Below, piece by piece: positions 1 to 7,209 of a stretch of 11,498 nt of DNA. A program made the translations under genes and the position numbers. The number at the start of each line of letters is the position of its first letter. The stretch's first letter is position 1. The notes under the pieces were generated by a model that did no database searches, was not told the DNA's origin, and worked only from the letters and a program-made list of their open reading frames with translations. Origin of the DNA: JANWKQ01 sp040376605 (lineage in GTDB: Bacteria; Bacteroidota; Bacteroidia; CAIKAF01); contig JBEIQI010000079.1 of the NCBI GenBank assembly GCA_040376605.1, forward strand, positions 1 to 11,498, given 5' to 3'.

Positions 1-1326
1 ATCGTTTTTGCATCAAGTTTATTGGTATTTGGTATTCAATATTGGAGGCTTTATACGGGCAAGTATGGTACTTATTATGACTTTAAGCAATTACAAAAAT
101 TTGCCTGGATCCAATTAATCATTGCCTCCCTGGCCATGCCATTGTTATCCAACGATGTGTTTGTTTACCTGGCTCATGGCGAATTAAGCAACCGGGGTGT
201 TGATGTCTTCAGTCAGACGAATGTATTGCAACAATCTATTTGGTTTGAATTTATTGGCGATTGGAAAGATGCCCCGTGTGTATATGGACCTATAAATTTA
301 TTAATCGCCAAACTGGCAGCTTCGATGAGCTTTGGAAATATTTGGCTAGCCCTGGCTGCTTATAAGCTCATTCATATCATCATGGGAATGTCAATTATTG
401 GCCTTATATTTCAAATGGCCAGGAGCCCCCGGGATTTTATTCTGGTTGCCTTTACCCCTGCTTTTTGGTTGCATAATATCAGTCAGGTGCACAACGATCT
501 AACAGGTTGTTTTTTATTTTTTACAGCCATATATTTTATTAAGCAAGATAAAATTTATTATTCAGCCATTTTAATTGCTTTAGCGGTGGCTGCCAAAATC
601 TCCTATATTATTTATGTTCCTTTTATTGGTTTATATTATATACTTTTTGTAAGAACCTTTAAATTATATAAATCCATAACTTATGGTATTGCCTCCATAT
701 TTTTATTTGCGATTTTTATTATAGGTAGCTATTCGATATTCTGGAAAGACTTCAGCACTTTTTCGGTTCCACTTAGCTATGCAAGTACCCAAACACCTTC
801 AAAAACATTTGCAGAAGTAACTGGTGAAATTGTTACCGTATTAATGAGTGATGGAGGTATCAGTTCATCCATTAACGAACAGGTAGCTACAAAAACCATT
901 GAGAAAGATAATCCGAAAGTTTATTATTGGAAAATAACACAGAAAATATTTAACTATCTGGGCATAGTACTTGGAATCATTACCACACTGGTATTTGTCA
1001 TTAAAACACGTTTAAAATTTACAAAAAAAATATTTGTAGAATACTTTATTAAAATGTCGTTTGTTTTCTTTTTTATCTACTTGCATGTTTTTAATGCATG
1101 GTACCTAGTTGCCTTTATGCCTTTATTAATTATAGCAGGAGATTTGGAAAGACTGAAAAAATATTTTATTGTCATTTCATCGTATTCCGGACTCCACATG
1201 ATTGTATTAAATATTGAACGTCCCTCCATATTATATATGATACTTCCAATTATTGTTCTTGTAAATATTTGCTTGTTTCTTTGGCAATTCAAAAAGAATT
1301 TCTTAACCGTTGAAACTATTCAATAA
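1..1326 (+). CDS. MptB/GT87-like GT-C mannosyltransferase, 5' partial
   Basis: Polytopic membrane protein predicted to transfer a sugar, probably mannose from polyprenyl-phosphomannose, on the outer face of the inner membrane. The frame is open from base 1 to the TAA at 1324-1326, so the true start lies upstream; the TTG at 22 is only an internal leucine. Visible in the partial protein (441 residues): first-loop motif SNDVFVYLAHGEL at about residues 50-62 with an acidic residue where GT-C enzymes place the catalytic one, then DAPCVYGP at about 90-97, and an HND motif at about 164-166 that resembles the HND of MptB/GT87 proteins. About ten hydrophobic segments follow. It converges on the next gene with 22 bases between the stops and no clear terminator. 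The GT-C fold is fairly sure; the donor, acceptor and exact family (MptB versus GT87) are inferred. Confidence 0.72.
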   Translation: MVFASSLLVFGIQYWRLYTGKYGTYYDFKQLQKFAWIQLIIASLAMPLLSNDVFVYLAHGELSNRGVDVFSQTNVLQQSIWFEFIGDWKDAPCVYGPINLLIAKLAASMSFGNIWLALAAYKLIHIIMGMSIIGLIFQMARSPRDFILVAFTPAFWLHNISQVHNDLTGCFLFFTAIYFIKQDKIYYSAILIALAVAAKISYIIYVPFIGLYYILFVRTFKLYKSITYGIASIFLFAIFIIGSYSIFWKDFSTFSVPLSYASTQTPSKTFAEVTGEIVTVLMSDGGISSSINEQVATKTIEKDNPKVYYWKITQKIFNYLGIVLGIITTLVFVIKTRLKFTKKIFVEYFIKMSFVFFFIYLHVFNAWYLVAFMPLLIIAGDLERLKKYFIVISSYSGLHMIVLNIERPSILYMILPIIVLVNICLFLWQFKKNFLTVETIQ

Positions 1327-1348
1327 TCGGAGGTGTAAGGATTCATTC

Positions 1349-2965
1349 CTAATCGTGAAAAATATACAAAGCATCTTTTTCCAGATCAACAATTTTTTTA
1401 GGCCCAAACGAATGCCAGAATAACTCTGGTCTGGTAATATCAATACCAGAGGCAAATACAGGAATTGTATCTACATATTTATAATCCTTAGCGCTGTAGG
1501 GGTATGCATTCAGGTCGCCATAATTACCAAATAGAAAAATATATTCAGGCTTACAATGGCCTATATATAAGCAGTTCATTCCTAAAGAATCTACTACCGT
1601 TTTGCTCAATGGAGTATTGGAATCAAGAGTATTTGTGATCTCTATTTTATCGCTAACGTACCGAAGAAAAACCGTATTATGAAAACCAGGTATCGTTAAT
1701 ATTTTAGTTCTATTTTTAAAGTTTTTGTTGATATAAGCGATCGCCTCCGAATATGCCGTTGGATAAGGATTGATTCGTTCCATTACAAAGTTTGGCAGCA
1801 ACCATCTAAAAGGCGTACTCACAGGGATATAACATAATGCCGTGGTATTTACATAAATGAGCACCAAAAATAAAGCCAACCATTTCCCTATACTTAGTTT
1901 TTCATGAAGGAGTTTCAATAAATAACCTATCCACATATATAAAATTGGGATAATCACATAGATATATCGCAAATCGAAACAAGTAGATTTTGAGGTGGAT
2001 TGAGGATTTAGTATATAAGAGAGTCCAATAAAAATCAGACTAAATCCCACCATTCTTTTAAAATCCTGGGAAAGCCATTTTCTTTTAAAAATGAAAAGAT
2101 AAATGAATAATAAGATGGACCAAAGCGGAATAATATTCGATCTATTTAAATCATTGAGTAGCCACCCCAATAATTTAAAATACTTTAAACCCATACTATC
2201 ATCATTCGACATATCCGGCCGATTAAGCACCTGATGATCTATAAAATATTTTGCAACAATGATAAATAAGATAAAATTCAACGAAACGGCAACCCAGCTG
2301 AAGCGATCTTTGAAGTTCAGTTTAACTTTCTTATACTGTACTAAAATAATAAAGCACATAACCCACCAGCAAAGAGCCGCCAGGTAATGACTTAAGAAGA
2401 GCAGATAGATGGAACAAAGTTGTAAAATGATAAATACCAGATCAAACCCAATTTTATTTCGATTACTATATGCCAGCTTTAAGGCAGTCCATAAGCTGAT
2501 GGACCCAAACAAAAAATTAAGTGAATAATACCTGCTATTCCCTTCTATAAGCAAATAATTAACGGATAATAAGAGCAATACAGAAGAATAAACAAACCAT
2601 TTCTTATCCTTTCCTGTAACAATTTTTATGCACAGGAGAAAAAAGATCAAGCCAATTATTCCGGTAATTGCAAAAGACAACCGAATCGTAAAATCATCTT
2701 CACCAAATAATCGAATAATATAGGCTGTAAAATAAATGTCCAAAGGAGGATTATTGTATACCAGGTCATTATTGATTAACTGACCATTTCGGTACGAAAA
2801 GATATTAGCAGCATCATAACCTATTATCTCGCCATATTTGTTGTAATTATTCGCAAACCAAACTACCGAGGCTTCATCATCCCACATAGGTGTATGGTTT
2901 AAATGAAATATGGATAGGCCGCAGTGCAGCGTAAAAAGAAACCCTATCAGTAATTTGATCTTCAT
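1349..2965 (-). CDS. GT39/PMT_2-like GT-C membrane glycosyltransferase
   Basis: A 538-residue polytopic inner-membrane protein of the GT39/ArnT-like group (PMT_2 domain), which moves sugars from polyprenyl-phosphate donors to protein, lipid or glycan acceptors in the periplasm. The first transmembrane helix (about residues 3-20) is followed by the loop motif MWDDEA at 27-32; the acidic pair matches the catalytic Asp/Glu of this family. NNPPLDIYFTAYIIRLFG at about 71-88 matches the family's PPL..Y signature. About ten further hydrophobic helices follow, then a soluble C-terminal domain of about 130 residues (from about 405). The start is ATG at 2965; a TATTTTTG -7 box ends 7 bases upstream of it, which supports this start and implies an almost leaderless mRNA. 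The gene is transcribed alone. Family assignment is good; the substrate is unknown. Confidence 0.8.
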   Translation of the reverse strand: MKIKLLIGFLFTLHCGLSIFHLNHTPMWDDEASVVWFANNYNKYGEIIGYDAANIFSYRNGQLINNDLVYNNPPLDIYFTAYIIRLFGEDDFTIRLSFAITGIIGLIFFLLCIKIVTGKDKKWFVYSSVLLLLSVNYLLIEGNSRYYSLNFLFGSISLWTALKLAYSNRNKIGFDLVFIILQLCSIYLLFLSHYLAALCWWVMCFIILVQYKKVKLNFKDRFSWVAVSLNFILFIIVAKYFIDHQVLNRPDMSNDDSMGLKYFKLLGWLLNDLNRSNIIPLWSILLFIYLFIFKRKWLSQDFKRMVGFSLIFIGLSYILNPQSTSKSTCFDLRYIYVIIPILYMWIGYLLKLLHEKLSIGKWLALFLVLIYVNTTALCYIPVSTPFRWLLPNFVMERINPYPTAYSEAIAYINKNFKNRTKILTIPGFHNTVFLRYVSDKIEITNTLDSNTPLSKTVVDSLGMNCLYIGHCKPEYIFLFGNYGDLNAYPYSAKDYKYVDTIPVFASGIDITRPELFWHSFGPKKIVDLEKDALYIFHD

Positions 2966-2972
2966 GAGTGCA

Positions 2973-2980
2973 CAAAAATA
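2973..2980 (-). promoter_or_regulatory. Bacteroidota -7 element (TATTTTTG) for the GT39-like gene
   Basis: On the minus strand TATTTTTG fits the Bacteroidota consensus TAnnTTTG exactly and ends 7 bases before the ATG at 2965. I see no TTTG -33 box at the usual spacing. If used, transcription would start within a few bases of the start codon. Confidence 0.5.
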
Positions 2981-3063
2981 CTAAAATCGAGGTACGGGGT
3001 TCCTATTTACTAGTTGTTTATAGGGTAGTAATAATACTTCATGATGAGTTTCAAATCAAGTGA

Positions 3064-3091
3064 ATCCATGAATTTACTGCAATTCGTGGAT
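3064..3091. repeat. 11-bp inverted repeat in the divergent intergenic region
   Basis: ATCCATGAATT (3064-3074) and AATTCGTGGAT (3081-3091) can pair over 11 bp, with one G-U wobble, around a 6-base loop TACTGC. It lies in the 155-bp gap between two divergent glycosyltransferase genes, about 30 bp before the plus-strand start. Neither side has a run of T, so it does not look like a terminator. It could be an operator or a structured leader. Confidence 0.45.
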
Positions 3092-3120
3092 GAAGGCAAA
3101 CCAGGCCATCCCTAAATAAA

Positions 3121-4635
3121 TTGATTAATTTTGTAAAAAATCAGCTTTTGAGGAAATATTTCATAGTAGCATTTTTTTTATTCCTGGTATCCTCCATTTT
3201 AAGTGAAGGTTTTTTTCATGAGGATGAGCATTTTCAATTAGTTGAATATGCAAATTATAAAATGGGGAACGTGCCGGTAAATGACCTCCCATGGGAATTT
3301 GCCGAAAAAATGCGGCCCTCCTTTCAAGTAGTGATTGCCTATATTGTCTTTCAGTTTATCCATTTTCTAGGCTCTGATGATCCGTTTATTGCCACTATGG
3401 TGTTAAGAATGATTGCGGCTATGTGCAGTTTCCTGGCTTTATATCTTTTCTACAACAAATTCAAAACAGAATTCAAAGAAAAATCGTCTATTCTTTGGTT
3501 TTTAGGACTAAGTTTCTTTTTATGGTACGTTCCGTTTATTTCAGTCAGGTTTTCCTCCGAATCATTAGCCACATCCTTTATCTTGATGGCCATTGCTATG
3601 TATCCTATTCATTCAAACCAAAAGGTTCCCATATGGGAATATTTAATGATTGGGATCTTCTTAGGCCTTTCATTCATCACCCGTTTCCAAATGGGATTTA
3701 TGATTTTTGGTTTGGGGCTGTGGGTTGTGCTGATTAGAAAAGAAAGAATTCAACCTATTGGCTTAATGTTTCTGGGATTTTTAATAAGCTTTGGTTGGGG
3801 TTTAATTTGTGACTACTGGTTTTATGGGGAATGGGTGATAAGTGCTTACCATTATTTTTATCAGAACTTAATTGAGAACAAGGCGGCTGGCTTTGGAGTT
3901 TCGCCGGTTTGGTTCTATGCAATGAATACTCCCTTGTTTGTATTTCCGTTATTTGGTATTGTAATCGTTCCTTGTTTGATCATTTTCATGATTAAATATC
4001 CTAAGCATATGTTCACTTGGATTTTGCTACCATTCATAATTATACACCATATTATAGGACATAAAGAAATGCGATTTTTATTTCCCATTGCACCCTTCTT
4101 GCCATTTATAATTATCGCCGTATTTGAAAAATGGAAATGGATGAAAAAAATTCGATTTTTAAAATATCCATTTTGGGTTATCAATATATTGGCTCTCTTT
4201 ATTATGAGTGCAAAACCAGCATATGATAATGTGGGTGTTTTTAAATATTTGTATCGTAAGGTGGATAATCAGCCCGTGTACTTTATAAGTAAACAAAACC
4301 CATTTAGAATGTGGATCCCCGAGGTGGCTACTCAACCCTATAGACATGGTGTAGATCTTACAATGAGGTTCTATTACAGAGAAAATTTACATCCTGATGC
4401 TGTTAAAGATATTGCTGAGCTGGATAGTGTTTTAAGCGTTAACCCAGGTCAAGGATTTATGGTTGTTAGAACCATTGCCTATCAGGAAGAATATGCCCCA
4501 CAAATGACTCAATTAGGAATTCAACAAAGGGTAGTTTATAATACCTATCATTCCTATTTTAAAAGTCTCAACTTTGGAAATTGGATGTCTGTTGAAGATA
4601 TTGGTGTTTGGACTATTGTGGAGGTAAAGAAATAG
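3121..4635 (+). CDS. GT22-family (ALG9/PIG-B-like) mannosyltransferase
   Basis: A 504-residue multi-pass membrane protein resembling glycosyltransferase family 22, whose eukaryotic members (ALG9, ALG12, PIG-B) add mannose from dolichyl-phosphomannose. The first helix (about 12-28) is followed by HEDEHFQ at 33-39, the GT22 signature, then LPWEFAEKMRPSFQ (about 56-69), which corresponds to the family's TWEY..LRS region, FSSESLA (144-150), and HKEMRFLFPIAPFLP (314-328), the conserved HKE.RFL.P block. The last about 135 residues look soluble. No ATG occurs between the upstream in-frame stop (3091) and the HEDEHFQ motif, so the start must be a non-ATG codon: TTG at 3121, or TTG at 3148, the latter favoured by a TAATTTTG -7 match at 3126-3133. 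The 3' end overlaps the converging gene by 23 bp. Family call is strong; the acceptor is unknown. Confidence 0.82.
   Translation: MINFVKNQLLRKYFIVAFFLFLVSSILSEGFFHEDEHFQLVEYANYKMGNVPVNDLPWEFAEKMRPSFQVVIAYIVFQFIHFLGSDDPFIATMVLRMIAAMCSFLALYLFYNKFKTEFKEKSSILWFLGLSFFLWYVPFISVRFSSESLATSFILMAIAMYPIHSNQKVPIWEYLMIGIFLGLSFITRFQMGFMIFGLGLWVVLIRKERIQPIGLMFLGFLISFGWGLICDYWFYGEWVISAYHYFYQNLIENKAAGFGVSPVWFYAMNTPLFVFPLFGIVIVPCLIIFMIKYPKHMFTWILLPFIIIHHIIGHKEMRFLFPIAPFLPFIIIAVFEKWKWMKKIRFLKYPFWVINILALFIMSAKPAYDNVGVFKYLYRKVDNQPVYFISKQNPFRMWIPEVATQPYRHGVDLTMRFYYRENLHPDAVKDIAELDSVLSVNPGQGFMVVRTIAYQEEYAPQMTQLGIQQRVVYNTYHSYFKSLNFGNWMSVEDIGVWTIVEVKK
3126..3133 (+). promoter_or_regulatory. Possible -7 element (TAATTTTG) at the GT22 gene start
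   Basis: TAATTTTG matches TAnnTTTG exactly but lies inside the longest reading frame, 5 bases after the TTG at 3121 and 14 bases before the in-frame TTG at 3148. If it is the promoter, translation starts at 3148 and the protein is nine residues shorter. No -33 box is clear, and such a match can occur by chance in AT-rich DNA. Confidence 0.3.
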
Positions 4636-6199
4636 AAGGGTTTAACTTTACCATTAAAATCTTATCCTCATTTAAGACAGCCCCGTCAATAATCATTGCT
4701 AAGGTATTTTGATTGGGCCATTCAAAGAATTTTTCATGCAACCTAGGGGAAAATGCCGAATAACCATTGATGGTAGGAATCCCAAGGTCCTGTGAGGCCA
4801 GCATGGCGTCTACATGAAATTTATACACCTCGAAATGACTTGAAGGCAAATATACAAAAGCCGAATATTGATGGGTGTATTGCTCCGAAATTCTATCCTT
4901 TAAAACAGCCACCCTATACTGATCATTTTTTTTACTGAAGGAATTTAATCCACTCCTCCATTGGATTTGATCAATAACCACAAAAATAATAATCAATGAA
5001 AAAACAATCCATTGTTTAGAACTTGTCCAATTAGATTTTACCAATTGATCAATGATTATAGCGACCAATCCTCCCAGGAAAAATAGCTCTAATTGTACAA
5101 TTCTAGATACAGCTCTTACCGCTTCAAATCCAGGTATGATGTATACCCCGACATAAAAACTGATGTGCCCATAAAAATTCATGGTAATGATAATTATAGC
5201 CACAAAACAGCATAACCAGAATTTTACTTGTGGCTTTTTTTTAGATTTCATCAAATAAATACCTATAACAATGGCTAATAGACCTGTTAATCCCATCCAC
5301 AAAGTATGTTCATGTGCATTATGAATATGTTCACCAATAGGTCTCATCCAGTTCCACAATAAACTATTAGGGCTTGGATACAAATAAGACAAGGGGGTGG
5401 GCAATCCCTCTCCAATATCCCCGTAATTTCTTTCCACTTGACCCGCTCTGGTCATATAGGGCCGCAGCAGAATGAACATGAGTGCTAAACTTAATAAAAA
5501 GAAAATAGCACTACTTATCCAGTTCTTTCGAAAATATTTGCTTAAGCTATTCAGTTCCTTTTTGACTCCTACACTAAAAAACATCACAAAAAATACAAGT
5601 AATGAGGCGAAGATTGACATAAAGCCTAAATAAATTCCACAATACATTTGATAAACACTTAGGAGCAAGAAGAAGAATAAATATTTAGCCTGTTTATTAT
5701 GAATAAACTTAATTAAACAGTAAATAATTAGTGGAAAGGCAAATTTAGGTAACATTTGAATATGTCCAATTCCACCCGCTACCGGAAGTGAAAACGCAAA
5801 AATAAAAGCACCAATGGCTGAGGCGAAAGGAGAAACATTTAACTTTTTAAGTGTGAAAAAACAAGTCATATAATTTAATGCCAGCAACACCAAAAACCAT
5901 GACTGATAGGCAGTTTCTCTATCCATCTTGATCCACCTAAAAAATGCATAAATTGGTAAGGTGCCAAATAGATTATCAGACATACTCATGGTGGATTTCT
6001 CCGGATGGAAAAAAGGGGCATCCCAATAATTATCTATTTGATTGGTAAGGAATAAATAGCCCTGCTCCAAAAAATAATTATTCAGTCTACCATCTCCCAT
6101 ATCTCCCGGAATACCGTCAAAATTAAAACCTACTAAACGTATACCGATTAGATAAAATCCAACAACAAAAACTAAAAAAGGTATAAGATATTTCTGCAT
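4613..6199 (-). CDS. GT-C-like polytopic membrane protein, predicted glycosyltransferase
   Basis: A 528-residue inner-membrane protein with about eleven hydrophobic helices and a C-terminal soluble tail. After helix 1, a long first loop holds PGDMGDGRLNNYFLEQGY (residues 31-48), with several acidic residues where GT-C enzymes carry the catalytic aspartate, followed by FFHPEKSTMSMSDN (63-76). This layout resembles uncharacterised GT-C-fold proteins in Bacteroidota and other bacteria, but I cannot assign a CAZy family. The frame extends upstream to an ATG at 6235, but an exact TATATTTG -7 box (6215-6222) lies between that codon and the ATG at 6199, so 6199 is preferred; the protein then begins MQKYLIPFLVFVVGFYL, an ordinary first helix. 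The last 23 bp overlap the converging GT22 gene. Membrane nature is certain; enzymatic role is inferred. Confidence 0.6.
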   Translation of the reverse strand: MQKYLIPFLVFVVGFYLIGIRLVGFNFDGIPGDMGDGRLNNYFLEQGYLFLTNQIDNYWDAPFFHPEKSTMSMSDNLFGTLPIYAFFRWIKMDRETAYQSWFLVLLALNYMTCFFTLKKLNVSPFASAIGAFIFAFSLPVAGGIGHIQMLPKFAFPLIIYCLIKFIHNKQAKYLFFFLLLSVYQMYCGIYLGFMSIFASLLVFFVMFFSVGVKKELNSLSKYFRKNWISSAIFFLLSLALMFILLRPYMTRAGQVERNYGDIGEGLPTPLSYLYPSPNSLLWNWMRPIGEHIHNAHEHTLWMGLTGLLAIVIGIYLMKSKKKPQVKFWLCCFVAIIIITMNFYGHISFYVGVYIIPGFEAVRAVSRIVQLELFFLGGLVAIIIDQLVKSNWTSSKQWIVFSLIIIFVVIDQIQWRSGLNSFSKKNDQYRVAVLKDRISEQYTHQYSAFVYLPSSHFEVYKFHVDAMLASQDLGIPTINGYSAFSPRLHEKFFEWPNQNTLAMIIDGAVLNEDKILMVKLNPSISLPPQ

Positions 6200-6214
6200 A
6201 GCAATATAGACATA

Positions 6215-6222
6215 CAAATATA
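6215..6222 (-). promoter_or_regulatory. -7 element (TATATTTG) that fixes the start at 6199
   Basis: TATATTTG on the minus strand is an exact TAnnTTTG match ending 15 bases before the ATG at 6199. A transcript from it would begin at about 6208-6211, downstream of the ATG at 6235, so that longer start could not be used. No convincing -33 TTTG is present. Confidence 0.55.
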
Positions 6223-6317
6223 AGATAACATCCAAGAGTATCAGAGGTTTCCTGCCAAATTAAGCTGGTTTATAAGTGAATTTCAATATTTTGGTTCTTA
6301 ATAAAAAATGTGAATAT

Positions 6318-6331
6318 GTAACCTAAGTCAC
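6318..6331. promoter_or_regulatory. Candidate Crp/Fnr-type operator (GTAAC-CTAA-GTCAC)
   Basis: GTAAC (6318-6322) and GTCAC (6327-6331) form an imperfect palindrome with one mismatch per arm around a 4-base centre, the geometry of Crp/Fnr-family sites. Its centre at 6324.5 is about 41 bases upstream of the start predicted from the -7 element at 6354-6361, the class II activation position. It is the only such palindrome I found in this gap. Assignment to a particular regulator is inference. Confidence 0.4.
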
Positions 6332-6353
6332 CTTTAGGCCCCAATTAATCTAT

Positions 6354-6361
6354 GACCTTTG
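6354..6361 (+). promoter_or_regulatory. Probable -7 element (GACCTTTG) of the sulfur-relay operon
   Basis: GACCTTTG differs from TAnnTTTG at one position (G for T). It lies 29 bases before the first gene's ATG and just downstream of the Crp/Fnr-like palindrome. The imperfect -7 box and missing TTTG -33 box would fit a promoter that needs an activator. Confidence 0.4.
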
Positions 6362-6390
6362 TATTGTAAATAAAACTAATCATTTTAAAA

Positions 6391-6609
6391 ATGAACTTTA
6401 TCCTTAAATATAAACTGACCATTATTGGACTTTTATTGGGCGCAGCAGGTGGATATGCCTATTATTATTTTATTGGATGTACCAGTGGCACTTGTGCAAT
6501 CACATCTCGGCCTCTTAATAGCACCTTATATGGATCGTTTATGGGCGGAGTATTTTTAAATATGTTTCAAAAAAATAAGAGTAATAAATCAAAAGAAGAA
6601 GAAAAATGA
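6391..6609 (+). CDS. DUF6132-like small membrane protein with CX4C motif
   Basis: A 72-residue protein that starts the operon. One hydrophobic helix (about 10-28) is followed at once by GCTSGTCAITS (29-39), with cysteines at 30 and 35, then STLYGSFMGGVFLNMF, a second hydrophobic stretch, and a lysine/glutamate-rich tail. The pattern GC.SGTC.ITS..... LYG is what I recall of the DUF6132 family of Bacteroidota; its function is not established. The two cysteines near a membrane face, and the rhodanese neighbours, suggest a part in sulfane-sulfur or thiol handling, but that is inference. The ATG at 6391 is the only suitable start. Its stop overlaps the next start as ATGA (6606-6609), which implies translational coupling. 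Confidence 0.7.
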   Translation: MNFILKYKLTIIGLLLGAAGGYAYYYFIGCTSGTCAITSRPLNSTLYGSFMGGVFLNMFQKNKSNKSKEEEK

Positions 6610-6890
6610 ATTTAGAAAAATTAATGCAAGAGAAAAAAGGTACTATTGTAGATGTACGTACCATAGAAGAATTTAGAGGTGGCCATGTAGCCGGTTCCAT
6701 AAATATTCCATTACAGGATCTACCATCAAAACTGGATGAAGTGAAGAACCTCGCTATGCCATTAATATTATGTTGTGCTTCGGGTGGACGCAGTGGTCAT
6801 GCCCAAATGTACTTATCACAACAAAATATTGAATGTATCAATGGTGGTTCATGGTTAGATGTAAATTATTATCAATCACAAAACCTATAA
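6606..6890 (+). CDS. Single-domain rhodanese-like sulfurtransferase (first copy)
   Basis: A 94-residue cytoplasmic protein made of a single rhodanese domain. VDVRTIEEFRGGHVAGSINIP (residues 15-35) is the classic N-terminal rhodanese block, and the active-site loop CASGGRS (57-63) matches C-x-x-G-x-R-S with Cys57 as the persulfide-forming residue; a second cysteine precedes it (Cys56). NGGSW near the C terminus is also typical. Rhodaneses move sulfane sulfur between donors and thiol acceptors. The ATG overlaps the upstream stop by 4 bases, and a second rhodanese follows after 4 bases. It is short at its N-terminal end compared with the second copy, with little before the first strand. Family certain; physiological donor and acceptor unknown. 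Confidence 0.9.
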   Translation: MNLEKLMQEKKGTIVDVRTIEEFRGGHVAGSINIPLQDLPSKLDEVKNLAMPLILCCASGGRSGHAQMYLSQQNIECINGGSWLDVNYYQSQNL

Positions 6891-6894
6891 ACAA

Positions 6895-7209
6895 ATGATC
6901 AACGCAATAAAAAATTTATTTGGAATGGGTCCTAAAGTGGACTATGCTGAATTAGTAAAAAAAGGTGCCATCATATTGGATGTGAGAAGCAAGGGGGAAT
7001 TTAATGGTGGACATATTAAAGGGGCCATTAATATTCCTGTTGATTCCTTAGGTAGTAACCTGGGTAAGTTAAAGGATAAAAAGAAACCCATTATTACTTG
7101 TTGTGCTTCGGGTATGAGAAGTGCTTCTGCAAGGGGTATCCTTAAGTCCAATGGTTATGAGGAAGTACATAATGGAGGCGGATGGATGAGCCTACAAAAT
7201 AAATTATAA
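6895..7209 (+). CDS. Single-domain rhodanese-like sulfurtransferase (second copy)
   Basis: A 104-residue rhodanese domain protein. ILDVRSKGEFNGGHIKGAIN (27-46) and the active-site loop CASGMRS (70-76), with catalytic Cys70 preceded by Cys69, are intact, as is NGGGW near the C terminus. By eye it shares about 34 of 73 aligned residues with the rhodanese just upstream, so the pair is probably an old tandem duplication. It has an extra N-terminal segment (MINAIKNLFGMGPKVDYAEL) that forms the usual first helix. The stop overlaps the next start in TAATG (7207-7211). The differing loop residue (Met74 versus Gly61) could give a different substrate preference; this is inference. Confidence 0.92.
   Translation: MINAIKNLFGMGPKVDYAELVKKGAIILDVRSKGEFNGGHIKGAINIPVDSLGSNLGKLKDKKKPIITCCASGMRSASARGILKSNGYEEVHNGGGWMSLQNKL

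Noticed and set aside
1077..1292. 71-codon open frame on the minus strand
   Set aside because: It lies wholly within the first glycosyltransferase gene and resembles nothing; a shadow frame.
3423..3737. 104-codon open frame on the plus strand inside the GT22 gene
   Set aside because: The overlapping frame has all the GT22 motifs; this one has none.
3915..4347. Two minus-strand frames opposite the GT22 gene
   Set aside because: They are antisense to conserved GT22 blocks and show no domain or start signal.
6328..6362. Direct repeat TCACCTTTAGG / TGACCTTTGT
   Set aside because: Only about eight matching bases and one copy each; the second overlaps the -7 element, so chance is a sufficient explanation.
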